64,000 nt of DNA, from positions 20,549,128 to 20,613,127 of the forward strand of contig CM035156.1 of assembly GCA_020205615.1 (NCBI GenBank), given 5' to 3'. This DNA is from Panax quinquefolius. Its lineage: Eukaryota > Streptophyta > Magnoliopsida > Apiales > Araliaceae. A model generated the notes under the pieces. The model saw only the letters and a program-made list of their open reading frames with translations, was not told where the DNA came from and did no database searches. Made by a program: the position numbers and the translations under genes. Every line of letters begins with the position of its first letter. The stretch's first letter is position 1. Shown piece after piece: positions 14,235-26,022 of this stretch.

Positions 14235-14954
14235 TAATAAATATAATTATAAATTGAATTTATTATTTTACATAAAAATAAGAAAATATATTTACTATTA
14301 AACTTTATAAATATAAAATCCCAATTAAAAAACAAAACAAAACAAAATAAAATAATAATAATTAATCATCCTAATTTGATTCAACTTTGTATATATTATA
14401 AGAAAATATATTTAGTATATCAAGTATTTATCGAATCATAATCGAGAGAGTAGTTTGCATTTTAAACGAGTCGAGTATAATTTTACTCAAATTCTACTCG
14501 TATTTTTATTCGAACAATTTTTATACTAAAATTTGGATCATATTATTAACGAATTCGAATCTTGCTCGTATTTTTTCGAATCGAATCTTAATCGAGCCCA
14601 AACTGTTTGATTCGTTTACAACCTCATATCCCAATTTCAACACTTCAAAACCTGAACACACTAAAAAGTAAAAACAGAGCTCTTGTTACTATTGTAGATT
14701 TATAGAATCAAAATCGTAATAGAAAATATGACATGAGTGATCGCCCTTCGGATCTTTTATCGCTTTCTCACCAAAATTAATTTCTTAAGAGTTAGAAGAC
14801 GATATCACCAAGATATATGTCAAACCTTTAATGATAACAATTCACAGAATAACTTCAATAGAACAATACTTTATAGTTGTTATTTGTTTATAAAAAATTG
14901 AAGCTAAAAAGAATTCATGTGCAAAAATCATAGTTTTCTTATATGTAAACTTGC

Positions 14955-14997
<43 letters not shown>

Positions 14998-15449
14998 TTG
15001 CAAGTTATATAATATATTATTAAATTCTATTTTAAACTACACTTATTAGTACTAAATATGTAAGTTACATATTAGTATTAATTTAATGGTGAATTAGATT
15101 TTAAATAGTTCTCAATATTTTTCTTTTATTCTAAAATAAAATAGACTAAACACAAATCAAATAAAATTCTCTTTTATTCTCTATATTTGAGAAACTAATT
15201 ACACATTTATATTTACTTAAATTATGTCCACAATAAATTTTATTAAACCCAAACTAGACAATAATTAAGCCTCAAAACTCTCAATCCGATTGAATCACCA
15301 TTAATTCCGATTACTACTAAACCAATAATATGATGATGTATATAAAGCTTGATTATAAATAAATAAAAACATTGCCGGTAATACTACATAAATTAGCAAC
15401 TCAAACCAAGATAAAAAAGAATAAATCAAACAAGAAACCCAGAATTTTA
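14235..15449. other. Intergenic AT-rich DNA
   Basis: No gene seen. It includes a (TA)n run at 14959-14992 and the probable 3' UTR/polyadenylation region of the peroxidase just right of it. Confidence 0.5.
14959..14992. repeat. (TA)n microsatellite
   Basis: About 17 uninterrupted TA units. Confidence 0.9.
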
Positions 15450-16434
15450 TCAGTTAAATGCATCACACCTGCGTCGAATCTCTCCTCTCCTCCCAGTTTT
15501 AACACCATGAACACTCAGCTTCTCCATTGCTCGACTAAATGCCTGAAAGAAGGCATTCTGATCCTTGGCGTATAATTCCACAAAGGGTCTCGTCCTCGAA
15601 TCCGAAAACAAAGCTCGGTCTGAAGATAAAAGCCCCAATCCCTTTGGCAAGTTCTGGAAATACATATTATCGAACTTATTCGGACTCATCAGATCGTTAA
15701 ACACCGATAATGTGGGATTCTTTATGAAATTGGCACAGGCATTTCTTAATCCTGCAGCGAATCTCGGGTTGTAAGACGGATCCGACTGAACATTTCTACT
15801 GTGATTGTAAATGTCCGAGCTGAATTCCTTACAATGCGAAAACCCGATGGTATGGGCTCCGGTTAGTGCAACCATTTCTTGAGCTGAAAACCCAACTGAA
15901 CCAAACAGCTTGATTAACTCGGTGACGGACATGGTGGACTTCGGAAGGTTGTTTCCGACACGAGATGCTATCGAGACTAGTCCGTCACGACGGCCCAATA
16001 ATACGTTGTAGTAGGGTCCACCCATCATGGTGACGAGGTTGCGGGTGGCGACGGCGAGGATGTCGGCGCATGAGACGACGCCGGGGCAGGCGAGCTCGAG
16101 GGCGGTCTTGGCGCGGACGATGACGTCGAAGCCGTCGCCGGGGAGGAGTGGTTAATGTCGGCGTCCTGCTCGGCTTTGGAGAAGGGGTAGAGGAGATGAG
16201 GATGGAGGCGTCAAAACCGTCAATGAGGCAGTCGTGGAAGAACAGACGGAGGGCGGCGGCGGCGGCGGTGGGGGAGTTGTTCTGTTTGTTGGTGGTGGTG
16301 TCTTGCACGATCTGGTTAAATCTGGGGCAAGTTTTTTGGTAGAAGTTGGTGGTGAGGTATTTTGAGGAGGAGAGAGTTGTAGCGAGAAGTGAGAAAGAGA
16401 TAATGAGGAGTAGAGCTCCAGCTCCTAATGCCAT
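15450..16434 (-). CDS. Class III secretory peroxidase, PER31/PER61 type (two apparent 1-base losses)
   Basis: Haem peroxidase of the secretory pathway (apoplast or vacuole). It is intronless, about 328 residues if two single-base losses are allowed for. In order: a hydrophobic signal peptide (residues 1-23), KTCPRFNQIV, the distal haem motif LRLFFHDC, DGFDASIL, DGFDVIVRAKTALELACPG, CADILAVATRN, MMGGPYYNVLLGRRDG, the proximal haem motif ALTGAHTIGFSHC, FDNMYFQNLPKGLGLL and a C-terminal GRRGEIRRRCDAFN. The frame slips once near 16182 (A-run on the plus strand) and once near 16145 (G-run). Between and around them the amino-acid pattern is fully conserved, so I read one gene with base errors or very recent lesions. 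The usual GCDAS cysteine is Phe here, which would remove one conserved disulphide. Confidence 0.88.
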
Positions 16435-17020
16435 GATTGAATGGTCGGAACTCTGCTAATGCTTAATTCTGCTACTCTACTTGTTAGAAGTATGAGAGAG
16501 AGAGATGAGCAGGTGCAGAGCTTAATAAGGAGAGAGATTAGTTTAGTTGTGGACTATGGGGTTGAAGAAGAGAAGAGGGGGGAAGGTTCCGTCGCAGTGA
16601 AAAGATGAGATTTTACTTCCTACGGGGGAGGCGCCGCTCTATTCAGCACAAATCACGGGTTTATGAGGAATTTGATGTCTCTATTTCAATTTTCAAATGA
16701 ATTGAAGGAGCGTATGAAGTTTATTGTTAGATAAGTTGGTCTGATTAATAAAATGTTAACACGCAAGTAAAGTTCTATGTGTATCAGCATTCTATTGATC
16801 AATTGATCAATTTATCAAAAAATAAATTTCATGCTAACCGAATCCGAATCGAAGAGAAAAAAAAATAAGTTCAAATATAACATCCGATGAGAGAAAAAAA
16901 TAATATAGCAAAAATATATAAAAAATAAAAAACTCTTCATTTCATTTGACGAGAGTGAAAACATTTTATTGGTAGTCGAAAACTTATTGGATTCTCTCCT
17001 TAGTAATTTATATTTATTTG

Positions 17021-17070
<50 letters not shown>

Positions 17071-19384
17071 TAAATTACTATAATAGAGACGTTATTAAAA
17101 TTGTATATTAAAATTTAATAATAGAAATCTAATTATAATAAATAATTAAGGTGAGAGTTTTGATAGAAAGAAAGGCGCAACGGAGACTCCGAAGGATGTT
17201 CTGTCCGTCGCATGATATGGTGATAAGCTGGCTCATATTTCAACTGCCCTCCTCACTAACATTAATATTATTAATCATATTAACTACTAATAGAGTATGA
17301 ACAAAGTATGACAATTTTCTTTCTTTCTCTCTTTTTCCCATTTTAAATGTACCACCCAATAGACCAAACTAGTTTGTAAATGAAATGATGATATGTTTGT
17401 ATATTATTAGCTGGCCCTGGCTCCACCCACCAAACTAAACTGGTACTTCTTAGTTGTCCCATTACATTCTCTATCTAATCTAAATTTAGCAGCCCAGTAG
17501 TATTCATGTGCTTGCTTGCCTGCCTTTTCCACCTTCAAAACCAGGGAGCCCCACCCCCCAACACCTCACGTTTGAAACATTACATTGTGCTCAACTATGT
17601 TATATGCATACTTCTTTTTTACCATTATAGACATACACTTTAACCTACCATTTTTGGCAAAGAGGACCAATCATTTGCTACAGTAGTTAAAGAAGAAGAA
17701 AAAAATATATTCTGATAATCTCATGCTAAAAATTCTATGATAAGTGAATATTGAAATGCTCTTGGAGTCTATGGAAGACAAATAAGGTGGATTAGAACTA
17801 TACAAGAAATCAACTAGTAATTGTGACTTGTGGTGAAGTTGAAAATTCTCATTGTATGCATGGATGGAGTGGATATGAAATTAGCAAGACAGAATTCTAA
17901 TTTATGTATACAAAATTGGTATATACTAGTGAAGATATACATGGAACACAGGCTCGAAAAGATTTACACCAGGGAACCTAAATCTAATTTATATAGTTGG
18001 CATATAGGCTCGAATGCAAGAGCAATATCAATGAAATGAGGGAAACACACCATGTGACCATCTCACTGGAGCTCATCACATGCAACACAGTCGGACTCTA
18101 CCCACGCAACTACATGTACTTTAAGTAACATTCAGAAACTGAATTCAGTTTCTCAAAGGAAAGAAGCCAAGAAAGAACTTACAAGAGTTGGTGCGAGAGA
18201 ATGCGAACTCTTCCATCACCTTCTTCTAGTTCCTGCAATTGTGGTTAATCTCACTATTCCATCTTTGGAGGCGATTGAAAGCCTTCATGATTATAAGACG
18301 ACAGGGTCCTGTGCATAAATGAGAAGACAGAAACTTCAGTCCACAAGTAGCAAGAAAATAGGCACCCACACTATTTTCAGCCATAGGTTCTCTCCTATCT
18401 AAGCAAATAATTAACCCAAATACCATCAAAGAATAATAATAATTAAAAAAAAAAGCTCCAACAGTCCAACAGCGCTCCCTCTACACTAGCAGTCACAACT
18501 TTAAATCAGCTGTAAAAAGTTCTCCTTTTACCACTATAGACTATGTATCATTCTGGGTTGAGTGGAAATTTATAGCACTCAAAGGTTTTGATCAGCTCTG
18601 TAAACCCTTTCTTACAAGGTTATTGAATTCCCTTCACAAATACAAGTAGGATGACTACACTGGTTACACAGAGTATTTTCTTAATACTATTCTTCCCACA
18701 CTCTCCAAGGTTGTGATCACTAAAACATTAGGATTTGTGTCTGCCAGCCTAGATTGAAGATGAAGCATGTAGATCAATGTTCATGAGATTCATGCAGTAA
18801 GAGACTGTAACACAAGTGGAGAACCAGCATCAAAAAACTTCCATTCAGATTTAGCAATCCAGTGTTCAAATATTATTAATAATAATAAAATATAAAAAAC
18901 AATTTGTCCATTAAAATCAATGAAAGATCACTCAATTAACAGGGATATCTAACAAAAACCAGGACCATGTGAAAAACATTCTCCTTACAAAAAAATTAAT
19001 CAAAGAAATTAAAGGAAAAAATCAGCCGTGCAAAACTTATTCTACGTTTGGATTGAGGAGGGAATGGGATAGAGAAAGAAATAAAATAAAAATAGTGTAT
19101 TTGATGATCATTTTGGAGGATAAATCATTCCAACATTCATTTGCCTTTTCATTTTATGAGGAGAAGCTGGAATAAAATTCATTCTAATATTCTAATAGAA
19201 TAGATATATGTGATAATTTTGCCATTTATATAACAACACTCATCTACACCAACAATAGACATTCACTTAAAATACCTTAAAATCCTTTTCATTTCAATTA
19301 TTCAATCCAAAAACAATTTAACTACAACCCACTCCAAAAAAAATAAAAAATAAAATAGCATCAAAACCTCAAAGCTCTGCCGAG
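16435..19384. other. Peroxidase promoter and intergenic DNA
   Basis: The first ~120 bases left of 16560 are the likely peroxidase 5' UTR/promoter. There is a (TA)n run at 17024-17065. The part from about 18050 to 19380 may hold the 3' UTR of the minus-strand PUB fragment. A short splice-like minus-strand open segment near 18190-18240 was seen, but I do not recognise it. Confidence 0.4.
17024..17065. repeat. (TA)n microsatellite
   Basis: About 21 TA units between the peroxidase and the PUB fragment. Confidence 0.9.
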
Positions 19385-19783
19385 TTACCAGACGTGTTGA
19401 TCCAGTGTCCGACTCACCTCCCCCGAGTTGAGCAACTCCTCCCAATCCACCACCTCTTCTTCCTCTTTTTCATCCCTCTCCCTCGTCATCTCCATTATTC
19501 TCCTAGCTTTCTCCCTGCCCCGCTCGCTACCCTGTTCCTCTACCTTCCTCAATATCTCCTCCGCCCCGGCCTCTTTGGCCAGCCCCTTAAACCTCAACCC
19601 ACCATAACTCAACCCATACAAAGCCGCCACACAACTCTCCCCAGTTACATACGAGTCAAACTCATCGCGACTCAGCATCCCCACAAAGCACCCCACCGCA
19701 CCCCCATCAAGCATGGTCGCACGACCTTCGACACTGGCAGCCAAATTACCCAGAACCAATTGATACACACGTAATTCATACAT
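19385..19783 (-). pseudogene. 3' fragment of a PUB38/40-like U-box/ARM-repeat E3 ligase gene
   Basis: The ~125 residues from LVLGNLAASVEGRATMLDGG to the stop match the last ARM repeats and tail of plant U-box proteins such as PUB38/40. Recognisable parts are ESCVAALYGLSYGGLRFKG, LAKEAGAEEILRKVEEQGSER, a charged linker, and VDWEELLNSGEVSRT. Full proteins are over 500 residues and usually intronless, so the U-box and first ARM repeats are missing. Homology stops at about 19765. The residues MYELRVY before it are not family-like, and AT-rich retroelement-like DNA begins there. It is most simply a gene truncated by an insertion or rearrangement. Confidence 0.75.
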
Positions 19784-19789
19784 TTAATT

Positions 19790-21349
19790 ATTTTTAATTT
19801 TGTCTTTTTAATTATATTAGTTTATTAAATTAATATGTTTTATTTTATTTTGTAGGATTTAATGTTTATTACAATAAAATCAAAATCTTGGTGATCAAAC
19901 GATATTTAATGCTCTTATTCATATAAGAAATATCCAAGAAGAATGCTTGTAAGAAAAGAGGTGGAACAATCTTAATGTGCAAGTCAAATCCAACAAGAGA
20001 AAGAAAAATCTATCTAAAAGACCTTTTTGAGAAGTTGATTATCACTAGAAAATTGAATCCTACATGGAAAGGGAACCAAAGTGTCTAAGTTCAATGAATC
20101 TAAATTAGGGTTCAAAATTATTTTTCCTATAAATAGGCCTCTTGTTTTAGAGAGAAAGTCACCACTTGTTATTTTCTTTTTCTCAGTTTTTCACTAGTCT
20201 AAGAAGGAGTAAGATATTTAGAGTTTGTCCTTTCTCTTATTCCAATCAGTTGTGAGACTTACTTTCGGTATTTGTCACTTTCTTTTATTTATATAATAGA
20301 AATTCTCTTTTTAATTATTGTTCTTATTTCATGCGAATAGCAGTACTAATATTATTTATTTTTGTTTTTAATTTCATGGCTAGCTAAATTTCTAATACCT
20401 AGGATTATGATGAAACTAAGTATTTCATAATAATATTTTCTTTCCGTTTCAAAATTAATTCCTAATTATTCTCACCTTCATATTTTCCTCCGCATAAATT
20501 GCATATGATTTTTATATTGATTGCGAGGTTTTGATAAGTTATAGTTAATCTGTGAATTTTTCATAACTTATGCTTGCCCATATTAATTATATGAATCATT
20601 ATTAAAGGGAAGGGAAAATAATTTGGGAATTGTTTTAGGAAATAAGAAATTGTTTATTATGTTAATATTTGGTGGATTCTAATTCCTAGGTATCTTTTCT
20701 CATTAATAGTTTTCAATTTGCATAATTTAGTTAAAAATCTTCTCCACCATTTTTGTTTCTAATTTGCCTAAAATATTAATTAAGGATATATTAAAGAATT
20801 AATCTAGTCTCGAGTGTTAGAATTGTCTTTGCCAATTCTTCAATTCGACAATTTGTGCACTTGCGCTTAAATATTTTATCACATCAAGTTTTTGGGCGCC
20901 AGATTCTTAGGAGACTAGAATTAATTTTATTTATTCCTTAATTTTTATTTATTCGAATTAGTTTTAACTCATTTTTTTTTCAGGATTATTGAAGCGAATC
21001 GAAGAAGCGAAAAGATAAAGATTTTGTTGCTGCGCTTTCTTCGATACTTCGTATCTCCACATTTTTTTTAAATAAAAAAAAATAGTACTTTAATTTTTTT
21101 TTATATATATATATATATTTTTATTTGTCGCATTCATGCATTCACTCACGTAGAGCACATCCTGTTAGGTTTTATTTTTTTAATTTTTATTTTTTTGTCA
21201 AATATAAACTGTGGTGATTGTTGGAGGATTGAGGTACGTCAAAATTTCTCCTTCTTTCGTAATTCACATAGTTTTAGGACATTTTATTTGTTTATAGTTT
21301 TTTTTTATTTGTGCATTTTCATCTTTAATCTAACATTAAGGGCACAACC
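19790..21349 (+). mobile_element. Probable LTR and leader of an unidentified LTR retrotransposon
   Basis: Features typical of an LTR appear in order: a TATA box CCTATAAATAGG at 20126-20137, a downstream pyrimidine-rich leader, a candidate LTR end in CACATCA (20880-20886), and a GGGCGCCA stretch (20894-20901) like the TGGCGCC primer binding site of Tat/Athila elements. No partner LTR and no coding region were found. The left edge lies close to the point where PUB homology ends, so this is probably the sequence that interrupted it. Confidence 0.4.
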
Positions 21350-22641
21350 TGTAAGACCCCAACTTATCATTTAATGAAATTAAATTTCCTCTATTTATTA
21401 TGTTGAAATAGTAAGGGCTGATTTGATTAATGTAGTTAAGTTATGGGTAAAATGCAAAATATTTTAAATAAGTAAGTGGTTATAAAATATTCATTGTTGT
21501 TTTATAGAATATTAAATGCGTGACGTAGCCTTATTAGTGGCCCTATAACGGAAGCGATTGGATGAAGAAAAGCGACAAGTATAAGTTGTTTATAAATATT
21601 GGCGTAGTTATTCTGAATAATCTTTGTTGAAATACTCGGTGGTTAAAACACAAGAAGATTACAAGTATTGCACCAATTATTGATTCTTACGTAAGAATGC
21701 ACTACTCAATAATTATTACGATAATTACTTTGCTTAGTATTTTATTTTATTGATTCAATAATTGTTGCGTTGATATTTTATATTACTTGTTGTTTTAATA
21801 ATTGTCATTGCAAAGATTTTTACTATTATCTAACAATAATTCATATTATCTAATAATATTATTAGATAACATTATTGGCAATGTCTAGAAAGTTACATCT
21901 AAGGAGAGGTTTGGTCAAATAATTGCGGCCAAAGGAGAGATCCTTATTGGAAAGCCCTCTTCTGGGAACCGCTTGGTTTATCGAGAATGTGATTCTGTAA
22001 TATTATTTGTGAATAATTAATTATTGATTTATATGATGAGGAAAATATTGATTTTATGCGGATATAGATGGAGAAATTTTTTAATGTGACAATTGTTAAA
22101 AATTAATATTTTATCTTTTTCTGATAAAATAATTCATTTAAATATATTATTTTAATAATATATTAATGGTGATATTTTTATAATGAATGTGGGATATATG
22201 AGTATATGAGGAGGAAGAGTATTTTGTGGCATTAAATGATTAACACATATTTTGTGTGTCGGTAGACCCCAATTCTTGACCGAAATTAGATTATAGCCTG
22301 TAAAATCGTCCGTTTGTGGATTTCGGTCAATTTCTGTTTGGAATTTGAAAAAACTTTCTTCTGCAAAGTTGTAGAGAATGAAATTTCCTATGGAAAGGAC
22401 ATGTGGTTTGAATTTTTCTGACAAAAATGCTATTTATTGTGAATTATTAAAGTTTCGGTATATCGGGTGTGAATTGATTTTTGGAGTTTAAATGATTTTT
22501 GTTAGAAAAACGTTTTTTGTACTTTTGTGGCCCTCACTTGCACATGTTAATGGCTGAATTCAATTATCTAGAGGTGGGCTTGAATATTTTGTAAATATAA
22601 TAATATTATATTAAATTTTCTGCTTTGGTGCTCTAAGCATT
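21350..22641 (+). repeat. Truncated Tekay LTR (5' part), plus orientation
   Basis: Starts with TGTAAGACCCCAACTTAT, as does the full LTR at 30165, and follows it through the motifs ATAACATTATTGGCAATG and CTTTGGTGCTCTAAGCATT. It then switches abruptly to reverse-transcriptase sequence in the opposite direction. The U5 side is missing here. Confidence 0.85.
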
Positions 22642-23110
22642 AGTCAATCCAAAAGACATGACTAAGAATTCATAATGCTCATACCGAGTTTTGAAGGCAG
22701 TCTTTGGAATATCCTCAGTTTTAATCTTCAACTGATGATATCCAGAACGAAGATCGATCTTTGAAAAGAATTGTGCTCCTTGTAACTAGTCGAACAGGTC
22801 ATCAATGCGAGGCAAATGGATACCTATTCTTGATGGTGACATGGTTCAATTCTCATGTAGTCAATACAAAATCGCATACTCCGTCTTTCTTCTTTACTGA
22901 ATAAAACAGAGCACCCCAAGGAGATGTACTAGACGAATAAAATCGATGTCTAACAATTCTTGTAGTTGGACTTTTAACTCCTCAAGTTCAATAGAGCCAT
23001 TCAATATGGAGTTTTAAAATGGGTTTTGTACGGTTGCCCAAGGTCAATAAAGAATTCAACATCACGTTACGGGGTAGGCCGGAAGTTCTTCAGAAATACA
23101 TCGAAATTCT
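22636..23110 (-). pseudogene. Reverse transcriptase fragment (Tekay), broken
   Basis: Read on the minus strand, the pieces [47 protein letters not shown] and SHVFWID track the gypsy RT order WGAPVLFVKKKDG, ELNKVTIKNRYPLP and FLVMPFGLTN. Several frameshifts and stops are present. The segment ends at the FGLTNA position, where the LTR join begins. The YVDD region, RT C-terminus and RNase H are absent. Confidence 0.75.
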
Positions 23111-23229
23111 CTAACAATGTAAATATTATTCAAATCGATTTGTCTCTGTTCAAATCCATAACATGGGCTAAGAAAGCTTGACATCCATTTTTCAATCAAT
23201 GAATAGCTTTGTGGCTTGATATGACAAAG

Positions 23230-23463
23230 GATGATTTTAGTGGTTTAGTTGTTTGAATTCATATGACAGTTGGTTAGAATATGAAAACTAACAACCTTAC
23301 GAAAACAATCAATTTTGGCGTGATGAGTGGTTAACCAATTAATTCTTAAATTCACATCAAAAGCAAGTATCTTTAAAGAGATAAGATCAACAGTAATGTG
23401 ATGCGGGCTAACTTGGATCATGCAAGATTTATAAACCGTAGATGTAACGAAGGTTTCACCCAA
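23230..23463 (-). pseudogene. Gypsy aspartic protease region, degenerate
   Basis: The minus-strand peptide contains GETFVTSTVYKSCMIQV, DLISL..LAFDVNL and INWLTTHHAKIDCF. These correspond to the plant gypsy protease stretch around FDVILGMDWLAxHHAxIDC. The catalytic Asp side is outside this open segment and the domain is broken on both sides. Confidence 0.65.
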
Positions 23464-23779
23464 CGGAGTTTCAATGATAAATCAAAGTCTAATTTCTCCG
23501 AGTCAAGTTTAAACGCGTTAAGCACAAGGCGAGAGATAAAAGAATGGGTAGAACCCCAGATTCTAGTAAGGTATAGACTTCGTAAGAATTCAAGATTAGC
23601 TTACGTGATCACTTCGTTCGGGTTCCTCACGCTTTAGCCAAATACGACAAACGCTCTTTCAGAACCACCGATTTCGACTTATCCGGATGACCCTGGAGTT
23701 ACCATCCCCTCGTAGAACTTCGGTTTCGCTATAGTACAATCTCGAAGCGATATGTTCTTCCTTTTCACAGGTTATAACA

Positions 23780-24834
23780 TACCTTGGATTGTTGTGGGCG
23801 GTTTAATGAGATATGTCTCTCTTTCCGCATTTATAACATCTAATCTGGCGGTGCCTCCCTCCCCCTAGAATTTGTTGTTGGTGTTGGTGTTGCTGCTAAT
23901 GTCTTCCCGTCGTTGTTGAATCTCCTCTTTCTGAAATTTCTACTTGACTCACCTTTCCTATTATCATGTCCACGATTACCACCTGAGTGGTTACCGCCTT
24001 TGTCCGTATTCTTCCCTCCTCGCTGGTTATCATCGTTCTGATGACTGCTGTCACCGATATGACCCTGGTTGTGGTTCCTCGGTTGAGTATACTCACTATC
24101 TCGCTCTAATAATTGAGCCCTGTTTACAACATCTGAATACAGAGAAAATTTATGAGATATAAGGTATTGACGAATCTCGAGTTTTAGACCTCTCAAAACA
24201 TCTCATGTCCATACGTTCCTCATTCTCCACCAAATGAGGTGAAAACACGGATAACTCAAATGAACTTTGCCTCGTCTTTGAGACACCGCCATGTTGTTCG
24301 TTCGAGTCTAATAAACTTTACCTCCTTCATATGACGAATACTTTCTGGAAAGTACTTGTCATTGAACAGTTTCTGAAATCTTTCCCAAGACATGTTGAGT
24401 GCGGCTGGCTGGGTACGCTTCACGGATTTCTACCAGTAATCTGCCTCTCCACGGAACATAAAGGTGGCGAATGGAACCTTCTGCTCCTCCGTGCATCCCA
24501 AGACATCGAATATCTTGGTAATTTGCTTGACCCATGTTTCCGCCTTAATCGGATCGGGCTTTCCCCAGAAATCTGGTGGTCCCAACTCCTTGAACTGCTT
24601 GGCTATGACAGACCGCGCGTTGCCATCATTTCCACCCGTATTTTGTACACGAGTCTCCCTTGCCTGATTTTTCATGAACTGCAAAAAGCTTCTAAATATT
24701 CCATCGTTCATCGTTTGCTCGGTAGTGTTGTTTACAGGAGGAATATTGCCTTCCTGTTGCACGTTCTCCTAGTTTGTAACTAAAGGTTGTTCCACAGTCT
24801 CATACACTCTGTTGTTAATGTTCTCAGCAGCCAT
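23780..24834 (-). pseudogene. gag of the Tekay element, frameshifted
   Basis: It starts at ATG 24834 (MAAENINN), about 190 bases inside the minus-oriented LTR and PBS. The capsid part reads FKELGPPDFWGKPDPIKAETW, IFDVLGCTEEQKVPFATFMF and EADYWW, the usual Retrotrans_gag core. A second segment (RGLKLEIRQYLISHKF..) leads into a basic Gly/Asn/Arg-rich tail. A remnant zinc knuckle CYKCGKR follows near 23810-23840. Early stops and frame changes separate the pieces. Confidence 0.8.
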
Positions 24835-25008
24835 TCTTAAATACTGCCATAAAACAAGTGTTAATTAAACAAATTAACATATCACATAATATCCCTACAT
24901 TATGACCAACCAACAAATAAGCTTAGATAGGACACACTAGCGAAGGATTTACTCATCTCTCCCCTCCTAGTTCTATTCCCCGATCTCCGTCAGAGACCAT
25001 ATCCCTAA

Positions 25009-25020
25009 GCTTTGATACCA
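25009..25020 (-). promoter_or_regulatory. Primer binding site, initiator-Met tRNA type
   Basis: Reverse-complemented it reads TGGTATCAAAGC, one base from the TGGTATCAGAGC complementary to the 3' end of initiator tRNA-Met. It lies two bases from the LTR end at 25023, as expected for a 5' LTR in minus orientation. Confidence 0.85.
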
Positions 25021-25022
25021 AC

Positions 25023-26022
25023 TGTGACGCCCCCAAAATAGGTATACAACACCCATTCTGAGTCGCCAAATACATGGTACATAAAGCAAACTACAACTTC
25101 AATAATACAAATGTCGTGTGAAATACGACAATACATACTGTGAGTTTAAATACAAATATTGTCTTCTAGACAATATCCACACGCAAATAAGTCCTCATTA
25201 CAATTATTCAAATATTATTTTACAGAAATAGTGAGGACTGCTAAAACATCTTTCTAGAACCATTACTCCATACCCCGACTCGATCCTGCTATGTTCTCAC
25301 CTCCTGAGAAGAAAAATAGAACAAAAAGGAAAAGGGTGAGCTCAACTAGCCCAGTAAAGAATATTATGACTAAGATAATATACAACAAATTATCATTAGT
25401 CTTTAACAGGAAAAAATCTGATAGAATATAATAGACAACAAGTTTTAGATCAATAAATACAGCGGAAACAACAATCCATTAGAAGAGTCACGTAGATAAT
25501 GAATTCTACTATCTTCTAATATTTACGAGTCCATCATCAATATTTTATCCCTGTAACATCAATCAATATACATCTTTAATCAATATTCATCTTTGCACTA
25601 CAGACCCAAAGATATTCATTTGTATCACCAGTTGGTCATGTTCATCTCAACACTGTTCATCTTTGCACTACGGGCCAAAGATATTCATCAATTAATCATT
25701 CATCTTTGCACTACAGGCCAAAGATATTCAGTAATATCATCATTTAGGACTGAGGATGATAAAAAATATTTTAAAGAAAACGAATCCAATGAAGCGAAAG
25801 AAAATATTAGGGATTCGTATAACAGTTTATCCAAGATCAATAATACTTCAAAATAACCAATTGTGAAGCAGAACTCAAAATAAAGATCAAAACATTAATA
25901 CAATCAAAGATAGTAGCCAAAATAGACATCTTGGACAAAAAGAAGAAATTTTATTTTTCGGTGAATAGTGCCATATTCGTGAATAGTGTCGTATACGTGA
26001 ATAGTAACCCCGACACAAAAAG
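25023..26022 (-). repeat. Truncated Tekay LTR (3' part), minus orientation
   Basis: Begins TGTGACGCCCCCAAAA, the reverse complement of the LTR 3' end, and matches the full LTR inward to about 31643 on that copy. It includes three ATCTTTG/CAAAGAT hairpin units (25589-25725) and repeated GTGAATAGT motifs (near 25970-26005). It ends abruptly at GACACAAAAAG, where unrelated filler begins. Confidence 0.85.

Noticed and set aside
15372..15774. Plus-strand open segments over the peroxidase 3' end
   Set aside because: Antisense shadow of the peroxidase.
18226..18429. 67-residue minus-strand open segment
   Set aside because: No recognisable domain; probably UTR or intergenic DNA. An exon-like piece near 18190-18240 was also not convincing.
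22152..22424. 90-residue minus-strand open segment
   Set aside because: Lies inside the truncated Tekay LTR and has no protein similarity.
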